Shown here in pieces: positions 11,085 through 20,000 of a stretch of DNA of 64,000 nucleotides. Within the stretch, counting starts at the first letter, position 1, and each line of letters starts with the position of its first letter. This stretch comes from Enchytraeus crypticus (Eukaryota > Annelida > Clitellata > Enchytraeida > Enchytraeidae): NCBI GenBank assembly GCA_905160935.1, contig CAJHZI010000417.1, positions 1,095,501 to 1,159,500 on the forward strand. The letters are read 5' to 3'. The position numbers were made by a program, and so were the translations under genes. The notes below the pieces were generated by a model. That model was given only the letters and a program-made list of their open reading frames with translations, was not told the origin of the DNA and ran no database searches.

Positions 11085-11265
11085 CTAGGTCCTCGTCCTT
11101 GGCAGTCAAGTCCTTGGACTTGATCCTGGCCTCGAAACCTCAAGTCCTTGACCTTGGACTTCAAGTGTTTGACCTTGGACTTCAAGTCCTTTACCTTGGA
11201 CTTCAAGTCATTGACCTTGGACTTCAAGTCATTGACCTTTGCCTTGACGTCAAGTCCTCCTTGAC
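11085..11265. repeat. 21-bp minisatellite
   Basis: About eight units close to CCTTGGACTTCAAGTCATTGA. The period is a multiple of three, so the array is open in several frames and codes a seven-residue periodic string on the minus strand. No start context or neighbouring exon supports translation. Confidence 0.85.
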
Positions 11266-11344
11266 GAAAAGTCTGGGGGTAAGTTGACGCATGGTCCCTA
11301 TCACAATAGATAGTTTTAAAAAGATAGATAAACTTGGTATGACA

Positions 11345-11545
11345 ATATATCACGGCCTTTTGTGAAGGATTAATTCGTCGATCGATGAAGTGCCCATTGT
11401 GAAGCATGAAAAGTAGCATCTGTGAGTAAAAATATTTCAAATATGTACTTGGGATCTGGCACTTGGCAGAACATGTACACCATTGAGAGAGAAATAGAGA
11501 GAGAGAGACAGAGAGAGAGATTGAGAGAGAGAGAGAAGAGAGAGG
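11345..11545 (-). mobile_element. SINE family B (TGCCACTTGGCA dyad, GA tail)
   Basis: Contains degraded GGATTAATTCGTCGATC, a GCACTTGGCAGAACATGTAC dyad region and a (GAGA)n tail. The better-preserved copies are at 55050-55450, 60780-60950 and 62225-62500. It lies just downstream of the S1 protease exon. Confidence 0.55.
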
Positions 11546-11589
11546 TGAAAAGTATTGAATATTTGATACATGAACAATGATTAACATAC

Positions 11590-11796
11590 AAGCAGTGAGC
11601 TGCAGTTAAAATCCATCTCTTGTCAATGATTGTCCCTCCACTTGTGCTTTGACAGGATTTCCATCTTATATAACAGTAACAGTCATATGCACTTGCCAGG
11701 GCCACGAGTGTGGAGTAGACCGTTTTCCTCCTACTATAAGACTCTCAAATTGTCGAGCCAAGCCTGGCTTTTTGCCGCATCTTGCTTCAAATGGGC
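11590..11796 (-). CDS. Trypsin-like S1 protease, exon with IVGG and TAAHC (frameshifted)
   Basis: Following the acceptor TTTACTCAG, the minus strand reads PFEARCGKKPGLARQFE, then LIVGGKRSTPHSWPWQV. After a one-base shift it reads SGGTIIDKRWILTAAHCL and stops at a GTATGTTAAT donor. This gives the propeptide Cys, the zymogen activation site (IVGG) and the catalytic His in TAAHC, in the order of secreted chymotrypsin-fold proteases. The exon is 207 nt. Its boundary phases require 206 or 208-type lengths modulo three, so one base appears lost between HMTVTV and SGGT. The split codon (A|GC) matches the signal-peptide exon upstream. Exons with the catalytic Asp and Ser were not found, so the gene is partial or pseudogenised. 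Confidence 0.7.
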
Positions 11797-12095
11797 CTGA
11801 GTAAAAATAATTGATCAGCAGATATTTAGTGATCTTGTTATCATATTAGAACAGCAATTTCTTTAGGTCAATTTTACACTATATATGGTAGGCTTATTGA
11901 AAATTTCTCTATTCTCGAACTTTCTTTCCAAGAGTTATGGAAGTGTTGACCTATTTGAATGAGTTATGGAAGTCGTACTATATGAACAAAGTTAGTCGAC
12001 ACGGCCAGACAATAGTGTGAATGCATTTAATATTAGCACCGACGTTTAAAGTTTTATTGATTGACTGATTAATGCGACTAATTAATACGACTATC

Positions 12096-12102
12096 TTTCT
12101 TC

Positions 12103-12170
<68 letters not shown>

Positions 12171-12350
12171 GTCTCTCGTCTAGAAGTAACTTATACGCGT
12201 ATCGAGGTCAAGAACCAATTTCTCATTCATATTAGACTTCCTTTTCGTACGAACAATTTCACAGATTGTTTAAAGCCCATTTCGAGATCTTTTTTTTATC
12301 TCTCGTTTGGATCCATTGTAAGAATGTGAAAAAGAATTAAAGAGAGAGAA

Positions 12351-12421
<71 letters not shown>
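12096..12421. repeat. (TC)n and (GA)n arms flanking a 160-bp spacer
   Basis: (TC)n at about 12105-12178 and (GA)n at 12342-12421 are complementary and could form a long hairpin. The array lies inside the intron of the S1 protease fragment, between its two recognised exons. Confidence 0.85.
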
Positions 12422-12428
<7 letters not shown>

Positions 12429-12493
12429 TAGGCCTATAAATAGTGAAAGTACATGTAAGCAGTGTAGAATATAGTCCAGTTCTAACTGATTAC

Positions 12494-12563
12494 TTGCTTT
12501 GGTCTGAGACAAGATCGCTAGCGCTGTCAGGACCACAATCTTGAACAGCATCCTAGCAAACAT
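12494..12563 (-). CDS. Signal-peptide exon of the S1 protease
   Basis: From ATG at 12563 the frame reads MFARMLFKIVVLTALAILSQ and then TKA, a classic secretory signal: basic residue, hydrophobic core, polar end. A second in-frame Met four codons later could be the start. The exon ends ACCAAAGCAA before GTAATC, leaving one base of a split codon. That base joins GC of the protease exon at 11796 to give Ser and an uninterrupted frame into PFEARCG. The perfect phase and the combined signal plus propeptide logic support one gene. Confidence 0.65.
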
Positions 12564-12908
12564 TTCCAGCGACTGATCATTTGACTACTAAGTAAGCCAA
12601 GTCTTATTCTGTATATCCAATTTATCTGCTGCATACAGTAGAGTACGCAATATAATAATAAAGTTAATTTATAACATCTACCAAACTCTTAGGACGACAT
12701 ACCTGCATTGCATAATTGTAATGCATTGTAATCTATCAGCCAAACCAATTTTTGATTAGATTTTTTGTTACTGAATGTAATTTTTGGCCGTCAACTGACG
12801 TGCACTACTCACATCTAGCTACTGCGTATAAGACTTAGGCCTATCTAATTTAGTCTTGTTATAAAACTAGTGGCATAAAGTCTTATCTAATTTAGTTTCG
12901 CCAGAAAA

Positions 12909-13072
12909 CAAGTACCTTACCGACATCGCCACTGGCTCTAGCCAGTGGCGATGTCGGTAAGGTATTCGACAGCGGATCATATGTGCAGGGTTCAAATCCT
13001 GGGCTTGCCCGTCACTGACGTCGCTTTCGAGTGAGGACACTGACGTTAACACTAGCTTTACCAGCTTTATGA
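12909..13072 (+). mobile_element. SINE family A with inverted head duplication
   Basis: A nearly full SINE A runs from about 12938, with GGTTCAAATCC as box B and the end GACGTTAACACTAGCTTTAC. It is preceded by an inverted copy of its own first 30 bases (12909-12937). The start is therefore a perfect hairpin, TACCTTACCGACATCGCCAC against its complement. Confidence 0.85.
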
Positions 13073-13269
13073 ACTTTTCCTTGTCATATTGATAGGCATA
13101 CCGTCAGTTTGTCAAATAAGATGCAAATGGGATTCGAACCCGTGGTGTCTTTGTTTAGATAACAAGTGAAGCGACGATTTAATTCGATCGATTAATTGAA
13201 AGTATCAATAATGTACGAGATCTTACGAGTAACGTCAGCGAGTGATAGAAGCAACAGCAAAACATTCAG

Positions 13270-13385
13270 GTATATATAGGCCTATATATATATATTATAT
13301 ATATATATATATATACATATTATAAATATATATATATATACTGTATATATGTATGTATATATATATATATACATGTATATATATA
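13270..13385. repeat. (TA)n microsatellite
   Basis: TA tracts with ACTG/ACATG interruptions directly abut the 3' end of a SINE A copy. Confidence 0.9.
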
Positions 13386-13388
13386 TAT

Positions 13389-13544
13389 AAAGCTGATAAA
13401 GCTAAGGTTGACGTCAGTTTCCTCACTCGAAAGCGATGTCAGTGAGGCGAGCCCAGGATTTGAACCCCGCACATACTGATCCGCGGTCGAGTATCTTACT
13501 GACTTCGCCACTGGCTCCAGCCAGTGGCGAAGTCAGTAAGATAC
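13389..13544 (-). mobile_element. SINE family A with inverted head duplication
   Basis: Full-length reverse-orientation SINE A (3' end near 13390, head near 13519). It is followed by an inverted copy of its head, so TATCTTACTGACTTCGCCAC faces its complement across CTCC. It is the second instance of the head hairpin seen at 12909. Confidence 0.85.
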
Positions 13545-13547
13545 TAT

Positions 13548-13644
<97 letters not shown>

Positions 13645-13647
13645 TCG

Positions 13648-13680
<33 letters not shown>

Positions 13681-13710
13681 TATATCTGTACATATATATA
13701 TATATATATC

Positions 13711-13759
<49 letters not shown>

Positions 13760-13770
13760 ATATACCTGTA
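13545..13770. repeat. Long (TA)n array
   Basis: About 220 bases of TA repeats with CTGTA and ACATG variants. The Tyr-Ile open frames are repeat artefacts. Confidence 0.9.
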
Positions 13771-13872
13771 TATAGCCTAATATATCAAAATATTCTAATT
13801 TATTTACCGGTAAGCCCCGTACTAAATGTGTATCTGTTTGTGACGTTAATTTTTAAAATTCACTCTCGGTTG

Positions 13873-13938
13873 CACATAGGCACTGACATCGCTTTCAAGT
13901 GAGGAAACTGACGTTAACCTTAGCTTTACCAGCTTTTA
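13873..13938 (+). mobile_element. SINE family A, 3' part only
   Basis: Only the body and tail are present, from CACTGACATCGCTTTCAAGT to GTTAACCTTAGCTTTACCAG. The tRNA-like head is missing. Confidence 0.75.
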
Positions 13939-13939
13939 G

Positions 13940-14940
13940 CAGCTTTAGGCCTATGAGAAGCGTGTGCGCCGATTTTATTGCTTAACCTGCTGCTTTCTTA
14001 GTTTTCGTTATTTCCTTCTTTCCACGCTCACATGTAGGCTAAAATTGCCTATAAACGGTACACTAAAGTCAACGCTGATTTACTCAAAGCTGTCAAGCAC
14101 TCAATCGTTACCTCGATTTTTTTAGGTGATCACAGCCATGCACTAACAGAAACCGATTTTGCTAGACGTTTTATATGACTACGTTCCCTTTTTGGAATAT
14201 AAGTTTACACATGTATAACTTTTGTTACACTTCACATGTTTTCAAATCGGCGTTGTTGTTGTTGAGCTGCTTTTAACTTTGGCAGAAACACATCAGAAAG
14301 TTATGCTATTCTATTTAAATTTAATTTACAAACTATCTTTTTTATAAAATTGCATTGTAAATTAATATTTTTATAAAATATTCTATATTAATCTGTCCTG
14401 ATTAAGTGTGCAAAGTATATAATTAGATAGTCAGAATAATGGATAGTAGTCGTAAAAAGAAACTTCGGTTTGCTAAACATGCCCAAGTTCTTTTTTTTTA
14501 AAAATCAGAAATTTTTTATATTTTCCACTATTAGACAAGTTAATCAGACAAGAAATTCTGTTTATGACAGCTGCAGTATTTTGATATATTTAGTTATACA
14601 ATTGTAAATATATGATTAAAAGGAGCAGTGCAAGGCTACTGATGATCGTCCATTAGGACAAGTTTTTCATCAGATGATGTAGAGTAAGTGCGAACAACAT
14701 AAGGCAACATCGACAGTATCCAGCCTTACTCATTACAAGTGCCTAAAGTGAGTTGAAAGCTTTTCTGGTAGTCAAGACTATAATACTACAATACTTACAT
14801 GCTAAAGATCGAAATGTTAAATTTTTAATATCGTGGATCATAAGTACGTATCAAGCAATTTCAGACTAATTATTATAATGCTTTGTTTTTGTAATGATTG
14901 ATGGGATAAAAAAAGTTTAATATATTTACTTCATATCTCT
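13940..14940. other. Unassigned AT-rich intergenic stretch
   Basis: No open frame of note, no tRNA-like or tandem structure seen. AT content is high, with short homopolymers. Confidence 0.3.
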
Positions 14941-14944
14941 CTCT

Positions 14945-15215
14945 TCGCGCAATGCCTACTGGCATGTCCATGGTATATATAACGCCTCCAAGCTTCTCTG
15001 TCTTCCGCTTTCCACTTCACGTCCACATATGAGTGGGTCTCTTACTACCCCCTCCCCATTTAAGGGGTGCATGGGACTGGGGGCATTCATATGTGTTGTG
15101 TGTGATATACCATACTTTTCTTGGGGGTTATGCTTATGACGAGGTGGGCCCCCTATGCCTTCCTCAGCTTCGACTAACATTTACTGAGCAGGGGCGTCAT
15201 TCCCTGGGAAAAAAA
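14945..15215 (-). mobile_element. RTE-like LINE 3' tail
   Basis: The minus strand ends ALYIPWTCQ and then the dyad region TGCCAGTAGGCA, preceded by DPLICGREVESGRQRSLEA. This parallels the 3' ends at 1780-1920, 58045-58130 and 63170-63395. It includes the block TCAGGGAATGACGCCCCTGC in reverse, also present at 63175. Non-functional. Confidence 0.7.
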
Positions 15216-15737
15216 TCCTGTTTACCAGATTACTTATCATATATGGTAACCTATAACTATATGAATAATACCTAATTTTGGGAACTTATGTCATCTCTAT
15301 TGAAGCCCCAACTAATAAATTTTCAACTGAAGTTCCATCAACACTCGACAGTATGTCTATGATATGATAAGCCTATGATAGCATGTGTCTGTAAATTCAT
15401 TCAAATACTTGCAAAGCTACAAATATCGACCATTAAAAGCTTGCAGTGGTTTACGATGAGCAGGCTCTGACTAATGCGCTAAACCCAGCCCTGATGATTA
15501 ATACTGTCATGAAGTTGAATAACAAGAGTTGAATGTAGAACCACAAACAGCGTCAATGACGAAATTTTACTATTGAGTGACACTACACATGTGCATGCCA
15601 ACAACACGACAACAACAACAACGACACGTCATCATAGCGTAGTGTAATACTGGCGTGGCTTAATGTAGATTTAGTTCAAAGTAACACTACAAGGCGTTTT
15701 CCTTGCGATATTTCAAAGGATCAATATGATCAATATA

Positions 15738-15823
15738 AAGGATCGGGTTCAAATCCTGGGCTTAGCCCGTCACTGCCATGGCTTTCGAATGAGGAAACTG
15801 ACGTTAACCTTAGCTTTACCAGC
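15738..15823 (+). mobile_element. SINE family A, 5'-truncated
   Basis: Starts at the box-B-like GGGTTCAAATCCTGGGCT and runs to the standard 3' end CTTAGCTTTACCAGC. The 5' half is missing. Confidence 0.8.
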
Positions 15824-16139
15824 TTTTTATTTCAAATCATTACAGATACGGAAGTTTACTGAATGAGGGCTATCGGTGATTTTCAAGACAATACAGCAGA
15901 CGAAATCAACCAAATTTTAAAGTCAGTTTCAATAAAAGAAAATTTGGAATGCAAATTTTAGTGTAGCGCCAACTTGTGTTAAAAGCACTCCTGGCTTTAA
16001 ACGTTTAAAGTCGATTCTATTTGACGTTCGATCCGCAATTCCAAAAGAACCGTCAAAACATAATTCTCACTCGAGTCACTCTAACTTAATTTAATTATAC
16101 TAATTTGCTGACTCAATACAATCAGTTAAAAATTAAGTT

Positions 16140-16290
16140 AATAATGAGGTCCTGGTTGTACTGGTTGGATAGCCAAATGCATGGAAGTTTTTCTGAGAAG
16201 TAGGAACTCTTGGTTTCGAATCCTAACCAGACCGTCTCTGACAGTATCCTTTGTGGTACATAACAGACGTTAAACTTAGCTTAACAGCTT
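16140..16290 (+). mobile_element. tRNA-like SINE, diverged family
   Basis: GGTTTCGAATCCTAACCAGA supplies a B box, and an A-box-like TGGTTGGATAGCC lies about 45 bases upstream. The 3' end ACGTTAAACTTAGCTTAACA resembles SINE A. Probably a subfamily sharing the same tail. Confidence 0.55.
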
Positions 16291-16827
16291 TACAGTCATT
16301 TATTAGAATCATCATCAGTAGATCTAATTCGAAGTGCTTGTATTCATAGAATATACACACTTCCAAACAAGCAACAATTAATTTGTTTTCTAAAATTAAT
16401 AAACAAAGAAGAATCCATTTTTTTTTTTTTTTTAAGAGAGACATAACCTTACAATCTGGCTGACAACATTAAGTAACAAAAATGAAAATAATGTACTCGA
16501 CAAGAACAATGAGTCTAACGTGCTGACACAGTAACAATGGCTCACTAGTTAATAGTGTGATGAAATATAACGACATCTGATTCAATCAATGACACAACGA
16601 GTACATCTAATTATTATAAGACACACAGTCTCACATCAAGAAAATAATTTATAATTCCAATTAGTCACCTGCAGGTCATGTTAGACCAGCGACGACTGAT
16701 GTCCTATTAAGACTTGACAATACAACGACTGACATTTAGCGGATCGGTAACTGACTCGCTGATATAAATAACGATTCATATTACATCAATGAAATGCAGA
16801 AATATCTTCAGATTACAATTCAACCAA
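16291..16827 (-). other. Probable VPS35 3' UTR and flank
   Basis: No coding frame follows the VPS35 stop codon. A minus-strand AATAAA occurs at 16299-16304 and could serve as the polyadenylation signal, giving a 3' UTR of about 500 nt. Placement is a guess without transcript data. Confidence 0.35.
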
Positions 16828-17022
16828 TCAGATGGCGAGCTCCTCGTAGAGCTTAGCGCCAGCCTCTGCTCTAGTAGCAGCAGCAGCGGATCTCTGATGC
16901 TCGAGATGAGCGAGGGTGTTAGAGAAGTGACTGCGAATCTGATCCGTCTCAGAGTCCCTGTCCAGTCCCTCCATGTCCTCCTTAATCTTACTGATCAGCT
17001 GATTGAGTGTCTGCACCGACAC
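16828..17022 (-). CDS. VPS35: VPS35 exon 17 (C-terminus)
   Basis: Begins after GTGTGTGTAG and reads [20 protein letters not shown], then [12 protein letters not shown], ending in KLYEELAI and TGA. It matches the last helices of VPS35, whose human end is IYEGLIL. The 195 nt are intact. The acceptor lies on a (TG)n tract, and three extra copies of the exon's first 60 bases lie upstream in the gene sense. Confidence 0.93.
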   Translation of the reverse strand: MSVQTLNQLISKIKEDMEGLDRDSETDQIRSHFSNTLAHLEHQRSAAAATRAEAGAKLYEELAI

Positions 17023-20000
17023 CTACACACACACACACACACATAAACACATACGCACATAGACACATACACAGACACACCTCGTACACTACACTCTAAG
17101 CCCTCCATGTCCTCCTTGATCTTACTGATCAGCTGATTGAGTGTCTGCACCGACACCTACACACACACACACATAGACACATACGCACATAGACACATAC
17201 ACAGACACACCTCATACACTACACTCTAAGCCCTCCATGTCCTCCTTGAGCTTACTTATCAGATGATTGATTGTCTGCACCGACACCTACACACACAGAT
17301 ACACACATAAACATATACACACACAGACACATACACACATAGACACACACACACACTCTTAGACACACAGACACACCTCCATGTCCTCCTTGATCTTACT
17401 GATCAGCTGATCGAGTGTCTGCACCGACACCTACCCACACAGACATAGACACACATACACACACAAGTTAATTACCACACAACATTTTTCTTAAATACCT
17501 AAATTTCTAATCATTAGTTTAACTTAAATCTGTGGTCAAAACAAATTGGCAGTATTCACTAGCGAGATAAACTGCAGTTTGAAACTCAACAGTGGTTCAA
17601 ACTAAGGCACAATTTGGTTCTCCGAAACCTAAATCATAGTTTAAAGGAAGGCGCCGCAGTTTCTCTTTCAGAGGTTTACACCAAGGTTTAGTTAATCCAC
17701 TGATGAAGAAGCAATATCCTAATTTTTCTTAAGGAGTATATTGATTGGCCGATCAGCATGAAGGAAAGCACTGTAATTGGCTGAGCGCTATAATTTTAGG
17801 TGGGAGATCTTGTTAACATTTCAACATTACTAGTGAATCCCGAAATTTCCGATTCGTGGTTTAACTCCCATTAGAGGCGTAAGTGATCTGCGGTTTACGG
17901 CGAGCTTAGTAGATGCCAGAATAAACATGGCTATTATTTACGAAGCTTTACACACCGCGGCGGAACTTTAGGATTAGTTATACGTCTGTTGCAGAGTACG
18001 ATATAACTGGTTTTACTAAGGAATGAGGAGTGGTTATCAACTCCAACGTGGGCCACCAAAATTGTATCTTTCAGCCATTACAGTGCTATCGTTTCAGACT
18101 GATGACTTCAGACAGTGCTAACCTTCAGATGGACCAATCTAAACAAAAGAAATTTGGAATGCAAATTTTAGTGTAGAGCAAATTTGTGTCAAAAGCACTC
18201 CTGGCTAGTATGAACGTTTAAACTCGATTCTATTTCACGTTCGATCCCACAAATTCCAATAGGACCTCAAACATAATCGCCTCGAATCACTCCACTGGCT
18301 GGAGCCAGTGGCAAGTCGGTAAGACACTCGACCGCGGATCAGTATGGGCGGGGTTCAAATCCTGGGCTCGCCCGTCACTGACATCGCTTTCGAGTGAGGA
18401 AACTGACGTTAACCTTAGCTTTACCAGCTTTTTACATCGCGCATGTAAACTACCAAATACTACTCGAAGTTCTTATACTTGAATGCACAAACCATTAAAG
18501 CCCTGTTTATTTTAAACTTAAGATATCCTTTCGTAAATACGACCATAATTTAACATTCTAAGAGCGCCATCCTGGTCGTTGCCTTTCTCATAGGACCAGA
18601 CCGTATCTGTTGAGTATCTCGATGTAGAGCTGAACCTGTACACTTTTTGTCCAGAGACTGGCCGCTATAACGTAGTCCCCTTCTTCAAACACTCTATCAC
18701 TCTCTTACCATCACACATCTACACACACATACAAGACACAGACATACACACATGACTGCTATAACGTCCCTTCTTCAAACCTATCACTCTCTTACCATCA
18801 ACATCTACACACATACATACAACACACAGACATACACATGTGCTATACAAAGTCCTTTCTTCAAGCACTCTATCACTCTCTTACCATCACCCTCTACACC
18901 ACACACACTACACACAGTACTGCTACAAAGTCCTTTCTCAAGCACTCTATCACTCTCTTACCATCACACATCTACAAACACATACAGTACACAGACATAC
19001 ACCATACTGCTATACAAAGTCCCTTCTTCAAGCACTCTATCACGTCTCTTACCATCACATAAACCACATACAGGTACACACACATACACACACTGCGTAT
19101 ACAAGTCCCTTCTACAAGCCTTACGCTCTCTTTTCATCACACATCTATACACACATACCGCACAAACACATAACACACAGATATAAAAGTTGCAAGTAGT
19201 CCACTTAAGCACACTCACAGAGGAAGACGTCATCGTTCAACAAACTGATCACCTCATAAGCTGTATCTTGAAAACAGATTTTAGCTAAAGATACAGAACA
19301 TCTTCATAGATAATTTTCTTTTGAATTACTTTATATCTGTGTTAGTTCGTCACTTGTACAGCATTCATCAGTCGCACATTAAATGATCTCAATCAAACTC
19401 TACTTAATCAAACATCCAACTTCAGCTCCACTAGTTAAGATCGAAGCTCTATTAAGAAAATAAATGCATATCAATCATATTTCATGCTCATCAATAACTA
19501 GAATCATTAATTTACAAAATATTAATTAGACTCATATTAAGTGTATCAGAACTAAGAAAGGTTTAGATATAAGAGTTCAGAGAAAGAATATATATTTGGA
19601 AGAGTTAGACTTAGAGAATTTGAAAATATTTAGGCTAGTGTTAATAACAATAATAATAAAGGTTTAACGTCCGTTTCCTCATACAAGGATAATGTCAGGG
19701 ACTCACAGGATTTTAATGCAGGATTGGAAAGATGTTAGGTATGTTAATGAAGAAATGAAATTATGTTTAGGCAAATGTTAACCAAGGTTAAGGCAGCTGA
19801 GAACTTGCAGGATATGCAGTCTTAATATCGCCTTAAACCAGTTTCACTGAGTTCACAGAGCCTAATACATCATGATGTGAACCTGTTTTACAGTGCCTAA
19901 TACATCATGAACGTATCATAATGAACGCAAACCTGTTTCACTGAGCCTAATATCACATGACGTATCATAATGAACGTGAACCCTGTTTTTCACAGAGCCT

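Noticed and set aside
12940-13010. A functional tRNA gene
   Set aside because: The A- and B-box-like sequences recur at least 13 times with a common 3' body, and cloverleaf pairing is poor, so this is a tRNA-derived SINE.
13423-13902. Tyr/Ile-rich frames over 100 codons
   Set aside because: Translations of (TA)n microsatellite.
18752-19199. Ser/Thr/His-rich plus frames over 100 codons
   Set aside because: They cross the exon 16 edge array on the strand opposite to VPS35 and shift with each unit.
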